DNA of 64,000 nucleotides from JAJCYK01 sp965212195 (GCA_965212195.1 CBDBUW010000002.1:396516-460515), one strand, 5' to 3'. Positions 9,710-20,400 are shown, counted from the first letter of the stretch. The notes: generated by a model from the sequence alone, not told the origin. A program made the numbers and translations.

Positions 9710-10423
9710 ATGGAGTTGCTACCTTTTGGCGATCAGGCCTTGTTGGTCAATTTTGAACAACGCGTTCAGGTTGAGGTCAACCAAAAAGTAATGGCTATGT
9801 ACCGAGCCGTTAAAGCAGCGGATCGGGCGGAAGTAACATTTTTAATTCCGGCTTATTGCTCCTTAGTGATAGGGTACAATCCGGAGATCTCCGACTTCCA
9901 ACATTTGCGGAGTTGGTTGAAGGAATTGAAAATTGAGAAAGAAGGCCATGTAGAACCAGAAAGAAAGCTAAAGATCCCTGTGTGTTACCACCCGTCTTAC
10001 GGTCTGGATCTTAAAGAGGTAGCTAAGCTTACCGGCTTGGATGTGGAAAGCATAATAGACCTGCATACCTCTCATACCTTTAGGGTTTTCATGCTGGGAT
10101 TCTTGCCCGGTTTTGCCTACATGGGTCCGCTACCGGAAAAGCTTCAATGTGCCCGCAAGTCCACCCCCCGCGAGAAAGTACCTCCGGGCTCTGTAGGGCT
10201 GGCCGGAAATCAAACCGGGATCTACCCGGATGAAGCCCCTGGAGGTTGGCGTATTATTGGTAAAAGTCCTCTGCCGATCTTTAGTACTCAAGGCCATGAA
10301 CCATTCCTCTTCCAAGCAGGCGACCTGGTGCGCTTCGAAGCTATTGAGGATGCGCGTTTTCAGGAGATACAAGTTCAATGCACAGAAGGGACTTTCGATT
10401 GGGAGAGTATTTATGAAACATAA
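9710..10423 (+). CDS. pxpB: 5-oxoprolinase subunit B (KipI-like)
   Basis: 237 residues if started at ATG 9710, one base after the pxpA stop; ATGs at 9680 and further upstream lie inside pxpA. The start MELLPFGDQALLV matches KipI-type N-termini. Later motifs FLPGFAYMG, PREKVPPGSVGLAG and PGGWRIIG are typical of the AHS1/cyclophilin-like domain. It forms the PxpBC subcomplex. In Bacillus, KipI also inhibits a sporulation kinase, but this organism shows no sporulation context, so 5-oxoproline hydrolysis is the expected role. Confidence 0.92.
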   Translation: MELLPFGDQALLVNFEQRVQVEVNQKVMAMYRAVKAADRAEVTFLIPAYCSLVIGYNPEISDFQHLRSWLKELKIEKEGHVEPERKLKIPVCYHPSYGLDLKEVAKLTGLDVESIIDLHTSHTFRVFMLGFLPGFAYMGPLPEKLQCARKSTPREKVPPGSVGLAGNQTGIYPDEAPGGWRIIGKSPLPIFSTQGHEPFLFQAGDLVRFEAIEDARFQEIQVQCTEGTFDWESIYET

Positions 10424-11318
10424 TTTACAAATCCAGGTAATTAAACCCGGTTTACATACTACCATTCAAGACCGAGGCCGCTGGGGTCATGTGGCTTTCG
10501 GAGTTCCCAGATCAGGAGCCATGAGTGTGCTGGATGCCGTGAAAGCCAACTGGTTGGTGGGAAATCCTCCTAATGCGCCTATACTGGAAATAACCTTGAT
10601 GGGGCCCACATTGGCCTTAGAAGGTGAAGGTCAAATTGCCCTGGCCGGAGCCCCTATTAAAGTCACTCTCGATCAGCAACCAATATCCCACCTGCAAACT
10701 GTTAATGTACGGGGTCAGCAAACTCTTAAACTTGGCCGCACCAAAGACCAGTGCCGTACCTATTTGGCCATTCGGGGTGATTGGAAGCTAGCCTCATGGT
10801 TGGACAGCTTTAGCGCTGCTGTTACCAAACCTCACTTGTTAACCCCCCAAAGCATACTGACTAAAGGGCTTCTATGGGTAGTCGAAAGCCAAGGCCAATT
10901 GGAGATTCGTCAAATACATGGTGAGTCTACCGCAAATCGAAAGATACGGGTAATGCCCGGCCCCGAATATAGCCGCTTGAATGTGTCGAGTATTACGGAC
11001 TTTCTCACCCGAGAATTTATTGTCAGTGCTCAATCCAATCGCATGGGTTACCGACTTGATGGCACTTTGAAAAGTTTTACTCCCGCCGGTGAGTTAATCT
11101 CCTCAGGAATTGTTCCTGGAACTATTCAGGTAACCAACCGAGGTCAGTTAATTGTCTTGATGGCCGATGCCCAAACAACTGGAGGTTATCCGCGGATCGC
11201 TAATGTGATCGCTGCTGATCTCCCTAAGATGGCACAGTTGAGACCAGGAGATCCCTTGCAGTTTTCTCTAGTTTCGCTCAGCGAAGCACAAAGAGCTTTT
11301 TCCAGGAGTACATTCTAG
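10413..11318 (+). CDS. pxpC: 5-oxoprolinase subunit C (KipA-like, biotin-dependent carboxyltransferase family)
   Basis: 301 residues from ATG 10413, overlapping the pxpB end by 11 bases; this start gives the expected N-terminus (IQVIKPGLHTTIQDRGR). The AHS2 motifs GHVAFGVPRSGAM, LEITLMGP and RIANVIAADLP are present. It completes the PxpABC enzyme. Many annotations call the family urea-amidolyase-related or allophanate hydrolase subunit 2; the neighbouring pxpA makes 5-oxoprolinase the better call. Confidence 0.92.
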   Translation: MKHNLQIQVIKPGLHTTIQDRGRWGHVAFGVPRSGAMSVLDAVKANWLVGNPPNAPILEITLMGPTLALEGEGQIALAGAPIKVTLDQQPISHLQTVNVRGQQTLKLGRTKDQCRTYLAIRGDWKLASWLDSFSAAVTKPHLLTPQSILTKGLLWVVESQGQLEIRQIHGESTANRKIRVMPGPEYSRLNVSSITDFLTREFIVSAQSNRMGYRLDGTLKSFTPAGELISSGIVPGTIQVTNRGQLIVLMADAQTTGGYPRIANVIAADLPKMAQLRPGDPLQFSLVSLSEAQRAFSRSTF

Positions 11319-11388
11319 CAATTTATGGCGCTCGATTATTGCCGGACAATTAGTATATTACCTGTCACCCTAATTATCCTATTTTGAT

Positions 11389-12369
11389 ATGATCACCTAC
11401 GCCAGTGTTGTCCATCAACCGGGTCCTGCCACCAGTTTTGCCTATGAAGAGATGGAGCTTGCAGCTCCGGGCCCCCAAGAAGTCTTGGTAAAGCACCACG
11501 CCATTGGAGTCAATTTTATTGACACTTATTTTAGAAGTGGATTGTATCCCTGGACAGGCCCAATGCCCATTATTCCTGGAGCGGAAGCCAGTGGTGAGGT
11601 GATGGAAGCGGGTTCCTCCGTAAGCCATCTGCAAGCGGGAGACCGCATCGCCTACACCGTACCCAGCGGTGCCTATTGTCAGCACCGGGTGATAGCTGCT
11701 GACCGTGTGGTCAAACTACCGGATGATATACCCTATGAAACAGCAGCTGCCATTATGGTAAAGGGACTTACCGCACAATATTTGTTACGCAGCACTTTTA
11801 AGGTTCAGCCTGGGCATACCATATTAATTCATGCTGCCGCCGGAGGAGTAGGCTTGTTGGCCGGACAATGGGCAGCACACTTGGGGGCTACGGTAATAGG
11901 TACTGCCGGAAGTGCTGATAAAGCACAACTGGCCTTACAACATGGCTATCATCATGTGATCAATTACCGGGAGCAGGACTTCGTACAAGAGGTACAAAAA
12001 ATAACTTCCGGACAAGGTGTCGAGGTGGTTTACGATTCCGTGGGCCAAGATACTTACCCCTACTCGCTGCAATGCCTAAAGCGCCTGGGGATGTGGGTGT
12101 GCTTTGGCCAATCCTCAGGGGTAATTGAGGACTTTGACCTGCGTCATTTAGTACAGCACGGTTCTTTGTTTGCCACCAGACCAACGCTGTTTGACTACAT
12201 CCCAACTTATGATGCTCTGCACGCCGCTAGTGAACAGCTATTCGATTTGCTGTTAAAAGGCCATCTAAAGGTTCAAATTGGTCAACAAGCTTCGCTTAAG
12301 GAAGTGACCGAGGTACATCAACAGTTAGAGGGAAGAAAGACGGTAGGCTCCACGATTTTAATAGCCTAA
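11389..12369 (+). CDS. NADPH:quinone oxidoreductase-like zinc-less MDR enzyme
   Basis: 326 residues of the medium-chain dehydrogenase/reductase superfamily. The GroES-like N-terminal part contains HHAIGVNFIDTYFRSGLY and GAEASGEV; the Rossmann nucleotide-binding motif is AAAGGVGLLAGQWA. The cysteine and histidine ligands of zinc ADHs are absent, as in QOR/zeta-crystallin proteins, which reduce quinones or alkenals with NADPH in the cytoplasm. It follows pxpC by 70 bases on the same strand and may share the transcript, but no functional link is obvious. Confidence 0.9.
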   Translation: MITYASVVHQPGPATSFAYEEMELAAPGPQEVLVKHHAIGVNFIDTYFRSGLYPWTGPMPIIPGAEASGEVMEAGSSVSHLQAGDRIAYTVPSGAYCQHRVIAADRVVKLPDDIPYETAAAIMVKGLTAQYLLRSTFKVQPGHTILIHAAAGGVGLLAGQWAAHLGATVIGTAGSADKAQLALQHGYHHVINYREQDFVQEVQKITSGQGVEVVYDSVGQDTYPYSLQCLKRLGMWVCFGQSSGVIEDFDLRHLVQHGSLFATRPTLFDYIPTYDALHAASEQLFDLLLKGHLKVQIGQQASLKEVTEVHQQLEGRKTVGSTILIA

Positions 12370-12404
12370 ATTCTGGGAACACCTGCTTTGGCCTCCAAAA
12401 ATCT

Positions 12405-13187
12405 ATGAAAACAATAGGTATCCAGGGTATCGCCTATGATGATAAATCATCTTTCTTAAAGGGTGCTGCTAAAGCCCCGGCTGCCATCCGAAAAACTCTT
12501 CATAGCGGGTCCTCCAACTATTTTACCGAATTAGGGATCAATGTTGATACACCGCAAATTGCGGATCATGGCGATTTTGAGGTAGAAGAATACTTCGATA
12601 TTGAATCCATCACCCGCAATAACCTCTGTAAGTCCAACCGCCTACTCACCCTGGGAGGTGATCATAGTATCACTTACCCTGTGGTAAAAGCCTTTAGTCA
12701 GTCCTACGGAGCACTGGAAATACTTCACCTAGATGCACATAGTGATTTGTATCATAAGTTTGAAGGTGATCCCTATTCGCATGCATGTCCCTTTGCCCGT
12801 ATTATGGAAGAGGGATTAGCCACCCGGTTGGTACAGGTTGGTGTTAGGGCCTTGACCGATCATCAGAGGGAGCAGATCGCAAAGTACCAAGTGGAGGTGC
12901 ATGAAATGCGAAATCTCGGGTCACTTTTAGAGTTGCAGTTCGCCGGACCACTCTATCTCTCCCTGGATATGGATGTTTTCGATCCGGCATATGCTCCGGG
13001 GGTCAGTCATCACGAACCAGGCGGCTTATCCCCCAGAGAAGCTTTGAATATAGTTCAGGGACTGGCAAGCCCCATGGTGGGCGCTGATGTGGTAGAATAT
13101 AACCCCGTTCGGGATAATAGTGAAATTACTGCGGCTTTGGCGGCTAAAATGATGCGTGAAATACTGGGAAAAATGCTGGCAGTATAA
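12405..13187 (+). CDS. Ureohydrolase (agmatinase/arginase family)
   Basis: 260 residues. All manganese-binding motifs are present: GGDHSIT, LHLDAHSDLY and SLDMDVFDPAYAPGV, so a binuclear Mn centre and hydrolysis of a guanidino or formimino group are expected. The sequence near DPYSHACPF and the GV.HHEPGG motif fit agmatinase better than arginase, but substrate choice cannot be settled from sequence. It is shorter than most agmatinases (about 300 residues) because of a compact N-terminus. It faces the TMEM175-like gene tail-to-tail with a 17-base gap. Confidence 0.85.
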   Translation: MKTIGIQGIAYDDKSSFLKGAAKAPAAIRKTLHSGSSNYFTELGINVDTPQIADHGDFEVEEYFDIESITRNNLCKSNRLLTLGGDHSITYPVVKAFSQSYGALEILHLDAHSDLYHKFEGDPYSHACPFARIMEEGLATRLVQVGVRALTDHQREQIAKYQVEVHEMRNLGSLLELQFAGPLYLSLDMDVFDPAYAPGVSHHEPGGLSPREALNIVQGLASPMVGADVVEYNPVRDNSEITAALAAKMMREILGKMLAV

Positions 13188-13204
13188 TGTAAGGGTTAGT
13201 CAAG

Positions 13205-13963
13205 TTACTTGGCAGCCAGTAATTGTGATAGGTCTTTGCTTCTTCTTTTTTCCAGTAAAATGCTAATCACCCATATCAAGTTATAAATAACTCCCGCCAA
13301 TATAGAACCAAGGGCGCTATGAAAGACTAAGCTGGAAATCGCCAACAATATGGAGGCCAGCCCTACAAAAACCTGTGCTAGCTTGTCCTTCATGGAAAAC
13401 TTTGTTTCGTATACCTCGATTTTCGATAATTCCAAGGTCTCCTTCTTGCTTAGAGCATGTCGATATAAGAAATACATCACCAATAGAATGCAAACGAACC
13501 CCACGCTATAAATGATCATTAATACCGGTATTTTCTGGAAGGGAATAATATCAGCAAATTCTCTTACCTCATTTTCGAAATTGCCGGAGAATGCGGATGT
13601 AAAATATTTGATCAACCAGGACATCAGAAACTTTAGTGGGTATACATAAAATAACACGAAAAACAACAACAGCAGATTCAATGCCGAAACTGTGTTATCC
13701 AGCAAACCATATCGCATGAAAAATGTGACTTGTTGCCTCCAGATCCAATAGATGAAAACCATGCAGATACCAAAGGGCACAATATCCAAAACAAACGCCC
13801 AAAGCTCTTGGAAATTTTTGGGTACAGAGCTTGATAATAAGAGGATGGCAATGGCCAGGGCGAATACGCCATCGCTTAGTGCTTCCAGTCGGCTGGAACC
13901 ATCACCCCTCACTTCAAAATGCTCCAATGCCCGTGATTGCCGCAGGTGGGTTTTGATGGCCAT
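13205..13963 (-). CDS. TMEM175-family (DUF1211) putative potassium channel
   Basis: 252 residues, about six hydrophobic segments. The first transmembrane helix carries RLEALSDGVFALAIAILLL, which matches the RxxxFSDxxxA signature of bacterial TMEM175 proteins except that Phe of the FSD core is Leu. Bacterial members form tetrameric potassium-selective leak channels in the inner membrane. The C-terminal tail is short and basic. It stands alone between two convergent or unrelated genes, so there is no contextual clue to its role. Confidence 0.78.
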   Translation of the reverse strand: MAIKTHLRQSRALEHFEVRGDGSSRLEALSDGVFALAIAILLLSSSVPKNFQELWAFVLDIVPFGICMVFIYWIWRQQVTFFMRYGLLDNTVSALNLLLLFFVLFYVYPLKFLMSWLIKYFTSAFSGNFENEVREFADIIPFQKIPVLMIIYSVGFVCILLVMYFLYRHALSKKETLELSKIEVYETKFSMKDKLAQVFVGLASILLAISSLVFHSALGSILAGVIYNLIWVISILLEKRRSKDLSQLLAAK

Positions 13964-13977
13964 ACCAGGTTGGGGGT

Positions 13978-14688
13978 TTAGGTGGAAAGTAAATTGCCAT
14001 CCTCATCCCAGGCTGCCAATTCATCCCGTTTGCTTTGATCTACGCAGCGCTCTAACCACTCTGGGTCATAAGAAAGTCCATGGGCTTTGAGCACTTCATC
14101 AGGAACCCCGTCCCATACCCCCGGTGTGTTTCCGGCATATCCTAATTCTTCGATTCCCATTTTGGAGGTATAATAACCGGTAAGGGTTAGGTTCCGTACC
14201 AGGGAAAAGAAGGCAATTCCCGGGGCCATGTCACTGGGCTCCTCCTCAGGATAAGCTATATCATCCACGATCTCCAGCTGCTGCTCCGGACTACACGATC
14301 TAAAATTTAGGTTGAAACGAGAGTTGGATTGATTGTCCAGCCACATGAGACCGCCTCTCAATGGCAGTTGGTGGGCGGGCATGTCCTTTGCCATGAACTC
14401 AATAAATTCCGGTACTTCGGCATCACCCGCTGATCCGAATTCGGCGGTGGCCGGTAATATAATGTCACATAAGACCGCCAGTGTTTCTAACTCCGGCTCC
14501 TGCAAGAAGGAGTCCGCATTTATCTTTTCGTCTCGTGTTTTCTCTTTTTCGGTGCGACCATATCCTTCTTCAGCTGCGGGTTCTGCCAGTGACTCTACAT
14601 CACTGTCAACGGGGGCACATCCCTTCAATGCTAGTCCACCAGCCAATGACCCCACGAATAACGACTTCAATGATTCTCTGCGGTCCAT
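13978..14688 (-). CDS. Gluconate 2-dehydrogenase subunit 3 family Tat lipoprotein
   Basis: 236 residues. The N-terminus has a twin-arginine motif (MDRRESLKSLF) followed by a hydrophobic stretch and Cys at LALKGC, so Tat export followed by lipidation is likely. The body contains ETLAVLCDIILPATAEFGSAGDAEV, typical of the Gluconate_2-dh3 family, which acts as the small chaperone-like subunit of periplasmic GMC dehydrogenases. It starts one base after the GMC stop, so the two are co-translated; Tat carriage of a folded FAD enzyme on the small subunit is the usual model. A longer frame upstream of 14688 lies inside the GMC gene and is not used. Confidence 0.88.
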   Translation of the reverse strand: MDRRESLKSLFVGSLAGGLALKGCAPVDSDVESLAEPAAEEGYGRTEKEKTRDEKINADSFLQEPELETLAVLCDIILPATAEFGSAGDAEVPEFIEFMAKDMPAHQLPLRGGLMWLDNQSNSRFNLNFRSCSPEQQLEIVDDIAYPEEEPSDMAPGIAFFSLVRNLTLTGYYTSKMGIEELGYAGNTPGVWDGVPDEVLKAHGLSYDPEWLERCVDQSKRDELAAWDEDGNLLST

Positions 14689-14689
14689 A

Positions 14690-16408
14690 TTAAATGTTTT
14701 GTTGGTTAATTTGATCAATAATATACTCTGAAGTACGCCAGGCCAATGCCAAAATGGTCCAGGTAGGATTCTTATCAGCCTGGGAAACAAAAGGCCCTCC
14801 ATCCACAACAAAAACATTATCCACTTCATGCATCTGCTGGTGAGCATTAACTACGGAAGTTTTGGGGTTGACTCCCATACGGGTGGTACCTACCTCGTGA
14901 ATAATACGCCCAGGAGCCAGTAGACCGTAATCATCTTCCGGCCCTGGCTTCGTACCCACTGACTTGGCGCCCATCGCGTCGAAAATGGATTCGAATGTTT
15001 CATGCATGTGCTTGGCCTGTGCGCGTTCGTAGTCGGTCCATTTGTAATGGAATCTCAATACCGGGATGCCAAACTCATCCACTTGCTGGGGGTCGATCTC
15101 ACAATAATTATCGTATTGCGCGACACTTTCGCCACGGCCGCTGATACCCATAAACGATCCGTAAAACTTGCGGACATCTTCTCGCAATTTGTTACCGTAT
15201 CCTCCAACCACTCCCCCGGTAAACTTGTTCATTTCGGAAACATTAAATCCAAACCCGTAACTGGGCATGCCCAAACCGCCCCAAACCTCTAGGTGATATC
15301 CCCTAGGGAAATCTAATTGTTTATTGTCCAGCCACCAGGGTGTATAGACATGCATCCCTCCTACACCATCTTCGTTGTAGATCTTACGATCCATTAGCTG
15401 AGGTACAAAAGCCATACGGCTGGCTCCTGTGGAATCATGCAGGTAGCGGCCGATCATCCCGCTGCCGTTGCCCAATCCATCTGGGAAAGTAGAGCTTTTA
15501 GAGTTTAATAGAATACGAGCGCTGCTGCATGCGGAAGCTGCCAACACCACTACCTTACCGCCTACAAAGTTCTCCTGGCGGGTATTTTTATCGATATAAT
15601 GAACCCCTGTTGCCCTGCCATCGACATCGGTGGCAATTTCACGGGCCATAGCATCAGTAAACAAGGTAATCTGTCCTCCTGCCCGCTGTGCAGGGAAAAT
15701 TAAACAGGTGCCGCTGGAAAAATCCGCCTCTACCATGCAGGCCCTGCTGCATTGACCACAGTAAAAACACACCCCCCGATCGGTATTGATCCGCTTGGTG
15801 AGCATAGACATGCGGCTGGGGATTACTGGTATGTTGGCTTTATTGGCAGCTTGCTTGTAGTACAATTCATGTAACCGGGGCTTTGGTGGTGGTAGAAAGA
15901 AACCATTAGGCTCATTGGGAAAATCTTCCTTGGAGCCAAACACCCCTACAAGTTGATCCACCCGGTCATAATAGGGTTTCACATCTTCATAGCTAATGGG
16001 CCAGTTATCACCCAGCCCATCCTGATCCTTTCTTTTGAAATCTTTGGGGCCAAATCGCAGCGAGATACGACCCCAATGATTCGTACGTCCGCCCACCATT
16101 CGGGAGCGGAACCAATCGAATTTGGTTCCAGATTTGTGCGTGTAGGGTTCACCCTCGATCTCCCAACCCCCGTAAGCACTGTCAAAGTCTCCAAAGGGCC
16201 GAACATTATTTGCTCCCCTACGAGGCGACTCATAGGGCCAGCGCAGTTGAGTACGATGAGCATTATCCTTAGGGTCGAACATCGGTCCGGCTTCTACAAT
16301 AGCTACCTTTAATCCGGACTCCGCCAGGATCTTCGCGGCCATACCTCCTCCGGCGCCAGACCCGATAATTACTGCATCATAAACATCTGCAGCTTCTATT
16401 ATTTGCAT
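14690..16408 (-). CDS. GMC-family FAD-dependent oxidoreductase (large subunit)
   Basis: 572 residues. The FAD-binding beta-alpha-beta motif is AVIIGSGAGGGMAAKILAESG, trimmed here to its core GSGAGGG, with the following VEAGP. Further family signs are GGRTNHWG, the cysteine cluster CFYCGQCSRAC, and the C-terminal GTTRMG and NPTWTILALAW blocks. It oxidises an alcohol or sugar in the periplasm and would hand electrons to a quinone or cytochrome; no cytochrome subunit is encoded alongside. No signal peptide of its own is present, consistent with export in partnership with the Tat-tagged subunit downstream. Substrate unknown. Confidence 0.9.
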   Translation of the reverse strand: MQIIEAADVYDAVIIGSGAGGGMAAKILAESGLKVAIVEAGPMFDPKDNAHRTQLRWPYESPRRGANNVRPFGDFDSAYGGWEIEGEPYTHKSGTKFDWFRSRMVGGRTNHWGRISLRFGPKDFKRKDQDGLGDNWPISYEDVKPYYDRVDQLVGVFGSKEDFPNEPNGFFLPPPKPRLHELYYKQAANKANIPVIPSRMSMLTKRINTDRGVCFYCGQCSRACMVEADFSSGTCLIFPAQRAGGQITLFTDAMAREIATDVDGRATGVHYIDKNTRQENFVGGKVVVLAASACSSARILLNSKSSTFPDGLGNGSGMIGRYLHDSTGASRMAFVPQLMDRKIYNEDGVGGMHVYTPWWLDNKQLDFPRGYHLEVWGGLGMPSYGFGFNVSEMNKFTGGVVGGYGNKLREDVRKFYGSFMGISGRGESVAQYDNYCEIDPQQVDEFGIPVLRFHYKWTDYERAQAKHMHETFESIFDAMGAKSVGTKPGPEDDYGLLAPGRIIHEVGTTRMGVNPKTSVVNAHQQMHEVDNVFVVDGGPFVSQADKNPTWTILALAWRTSEYIIDQINQQNI

Positions 16409-16634
16409 GAGTTTCTGAAAAGTTGATCAACTTAATATAAGAAGAATATGCATATAAGCATGAGGTGAATTATTCCTAAAGTGCTTTATCAGACATTTTA
16501 GGAGTTTGCACTACCCTGGAGTTACCGATCATCCTAAAAATCGACAGTTCAAATACCTTTCTCTGTTTTATTTTGAAAATTTTTAGCATCATTAACCCTT
16601 CAAAAATGATTAATTAACAATCAAACTCAGTCAC

Positions 16635-17384
16635 ATGAAAAATTTTTCACTTGCGCTGGTAATTGTACTGGCGATATCTTCTCTAAATGTTAATGCTCAG
16701 AGTGTGGATGAAATTGTAAGCGGGTATTTTGAAAATACCGGAGGTAAAGAAGCCTGGGGAGCCCTAGAGGGTATAAAACTTATAGCCAAAGTTAACCAAA
16801 ACGGCATAGAATTTCCCCTGGAAATAGTGCAAATGGCCGACGGGCGGCAGTATACCAAGGTCACCTTTCAGGGTAATGAGTTCAAGCAAGGAGTGTTTGA
16901 TGGCGAAACCCTCTGGAGTACTAATTTTCAAACAATGAAGGCCGAAAAATCCGATGCGGAAGCCACTGGAAATCAGAAATTAGAAGCCAATGATTTTCCA
17001 GACGCCTTATACAACTACCAGGACAAAGGCTATACGGTAGAACTAGTAGGTACAGAAACAATCGATGGTGCGGAAACCTATAAAATAAAAGTAGTTAAAG
17101 AGCCTATGACTGTTGACGGGCAAGAGGTTGAAGACATTTCCTACTACTATTTTGATACGGAAACCTATGTACCCATCGCTCAGGAATCCGAATTGAAGCA
17201 GGGTCCTGCCAAAGGGACAGTCATGCAAATAAAAATGAGTGATTATCAGGAAGTCGATGGCTTGTACTTCCCTTTTTCAATGTCTCAGGGAACCAAAGGC
17301 GGTCAATCGCAGCCTTTGATGATCGACAGCATCGAGTTAAACCCTGAAGTTAGCACCAGCGACTTTGCTTTTCCCGAAGAATAG
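16635..17384 (+). CDS. Secreted LolA/outer-membrane-lipoprotein-sorting-like protein
   Basis: 249 residues with a signal peptide (cleavage after NVNAQ). The body starts with a helix VDEIVSGYFENTGGKEAWGAL and continues with beta strands such as YTKVTFQGNEFKQGVFDGETLWS, the pattern of LolA-like half-barrels common in Bacteroidota. Such proteins bind hydrophobic ligands in the periplasm; this one is not the canonical LolA and its cargo is unknown. It lies 17 bases before the giant BNR-repeat gene, so the two are probably co-transcribed. Confidence 0.7.
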   Translation: MKNFSLALVIVLAISSLNVNAQSVDEIVSGYFENTGGKEAWGALEGIKLIAKVNQNGIEFPLEIVQMADGRQYTKVTFQGNEFKQGVFDGETLWSTNFQTMKAEKSDAEATGNQKLEANDFPDALYNYQDKGYTVELVGTETIDGAETYKIKVVKEPMTVDGQEVEDISYYYFDTETYVPIAQESELKQGPAKGTVMQIKMSDYQEVDGLYFPFSMSQGTKGGQSQPLMIDSIELNPEVSTSDFAFPEE

Positions 17385-17401
17385 CCTTTACCAAACTGAC
17401 C

Positions 17402-20400
17402 ATGAAAACGTTATTACTAGCTATGGTCATGGCGATAGCCATGTACCTTCCTGGTAACAGCCAGGATATTGTATTGAAAGGAAAAGAACTATTTGGTGAC
17501 CTGGAGGCTCGTCAAATAGGACCAGCTATAATGAGTGGCCGGATTGTAGAACTGGAGCTACACCCTACCAACGATCGTGTGATCTACGCGGGAACTGCCG
17601 GTGGAGGTGTTTGGAAATCAGCAAATGGCGGAGCCTCTTTTCAACCCATATTCGATGAACATGCCCAGTCCATTGGGGCTATAACCCTGGATCCTACAGA
17701 TCCCGATAAAGTGATCTGGGTGGGTACTGGAGAGACCTGGACCCGGAACAGTGTTTCCATAGGCGATGGATTGTATAAGTCTGTGGATGGTGGAGTAAGC
17801 TGGGAGAAAAAAGGATTCGACAAATCCGAGCGCATCAGCAGCATACAAATTGATCCTCAAAACAATCAAATCATGTACCTGGGAGTTTTGGGTGCCCTTT
17901 GGGGTGATAGTGAAGAAAGAGGGGTCTATAAATCCACCGATGGTGGGGAGACCTGGGAAAAGATCTTGTACTTCAATCAACGTACAGGATGCGGTGATTT
18001 GGTGATAGACCGCAATGATCCTATGGTATTGTATGCCTCTATGTGGGAGTTCCGGCGTACCGCCTGGTCTTTTGAATCCGGTGGGGAGAACAGCGCGCTT
18101 TATAAGTCCACGGATGGGGGTAAAACCTGGAATAAGATCCATGCGGGGTTTCCCAGTGGTCGGCTAGGCCGGATTGCCATGGCAGTGGCGCCGTCCAACA
18201 GCAATATCCTCTATGCAGCATTGGAAACCGAAAAACCGGAACACAAAGGATTGTACCGCTCCGACGACGGAGGGAAAAGCTGGAGTCATCTCAACAAAGA
18301 CTTCGGCCTGGTGGTGCGACCTTTTTATTTCTCACGCATTGTAGTAGACCCCAGGAATCCGGACGTTGTTGCCAAGGCCGGGGTATTTGGATCCATCAGC
18401 CGGGACGGAGGTAAGACCTTTAAAAATCTGGGCAATATGCATCCCGATATTCACGACATTTCTTTCGATATCAACAATAGTGATCGCATGTATGTGGCTA
18501 CCGACGGGGGTGTTTACCGTACCTGGGATGGTGCCACTACCATGGAAATTGTGGCTAATATTCCGGTTTCGCAGTTCTATCATATTAGCGTGGATAACAA
18601 GGAGCCTTATAATATCTATGGGGGACTTCAGGACAACGGCTCCTGGTATGGCCCTTCACGATCACCTGGCGGGATCGAAGCCAGAGACTGGAACAATGTG
18701 GGGTTTGGCGATGGTTTCCGGGTATTGAAGCACCCTACCAAAAACATTATCTATTCCGAAATGCAAGGGGCGGAAAATGTTTGGCGCTACGATGTAGACC
18801 GCAATCAGAGCAAAACCATCCAGCCTTTACCGGTAGCGGGGGATCCCAAATTGAGATTCAATTGGAACGCACCTATGGCGGTGAGCACACACCAACCGGA
18901 TCGATTCTATATGGGCAGTCAATTCCTGCATCGGTCTAACGATATGGGTAATACCTGGGATAAGATTTCTCCGGACTTAACCACCAATGATCCCGCCAAG
19001 CAAAATCAAGAAGAGTCGGGAGGGTTGTCCAGGGATAATTCTGGAGCAGAGAACCACTGTACCATATTTACCATTGCCGAATCCGATCTTAACCAGAATG
19101 TCATTTGGGTAGGTACTGATGATGGAAACGTTCAGGTCACACGCGATGGCGGGAAGAACTGGACCAATACCACTCCAAATATTACAGGACTTCCCAAGAA
19201 TACCTGGTGTTATCATATTGAGGCCAGTATTCATGAGGAGGGTACCGCTTATGCTGTGTTCGACGGACATACCAAAAACGACATGAACCCTTATGTTTTC
19301 AAGACCACAGATTACGGAAACTCCTGGACTTCTCTGGCCACCGATGAGATCTACGGATTCACCCGCTGCATTCAGGAAGATTTCGAGAATCCTAACCTGC
19401 TATTTTTGGGTACTGAATTCGGATTGTTTATAACCATTGATGGTGGACAGCACTGGAACAGGTTTACCAACAATATGCCGGCAACCGCGGTACACCACAT
19501 TGAAATGCACCGGAAAACCAATGATCTGGTATTGGGTACCCATGGCCGTGGTATTATCATTATTGACGACATCAGTCCTCTTCGTGCTATAACCCAAGAA
19601 GTGCTGGCCAAGGACGTGCACTTTTTCCCATCACAGCCTACCATTATCGTAGAAGAAAGTGGGTTTGGAGGTACAGCAACTGAAATGGAGTATGTGGGCC
19701 CTAACCCTACCCGAGCAGCAAAAATCATCTACTACCTCAAGAAACGCCATATTTTTGGCAAAATGAGTATGGAGGTGCAAGACCAGTCGGGCAAGCAATT
19801 AATAGAGTTGGCCCCCGGTAAATCCAAAGGAATTAATGTGGTGACCTGGAACTATCGGGTGAAGCAACCCAAAATGGCTAAGGGTAAGACTTTTACTTTT
19901 GGCGGGTTTACAGCCCCCCGGGTGACTGCGGGGACCTATAAGATCGTAATGACCAAAGGGAAGCAAACTTACGAAACGGAAATTGAGTTGATCAATGATC
20001 CTACTTCTGTTTTAACGGATGCAGATCGTATCTCACTGGCCGGCACTACCCAGAAGTTGTACGATATGTGCCAGGACTTGGCCTATTTAGTCTATCAAAT
20101 TGACGAGCACTTGGAAATGGCGCAAGCCCTTATAGATGAGGATGTCAGTTCCAAAAGGACCGCCCAACCGGTTATCAATGAGTTAACCACTTTGAAAGAG
20201 TCATTGGTGATCACTACCGGCGACAATTACGTAGGCGCAGCAGAGCCTCAGCTTCGAGAAAAGGTCGCTACACTTTATGGTAAAGTGGCAGCGGGTTTTA
20301 ATCCACCATCTCCTTCGGAAATGGAAAACCTGCAATTGTTGGAAACCCGGTTCAATAACGCAAAAGAACAGTTTGACAAGATCCGCTCCAAGCGAATCGG

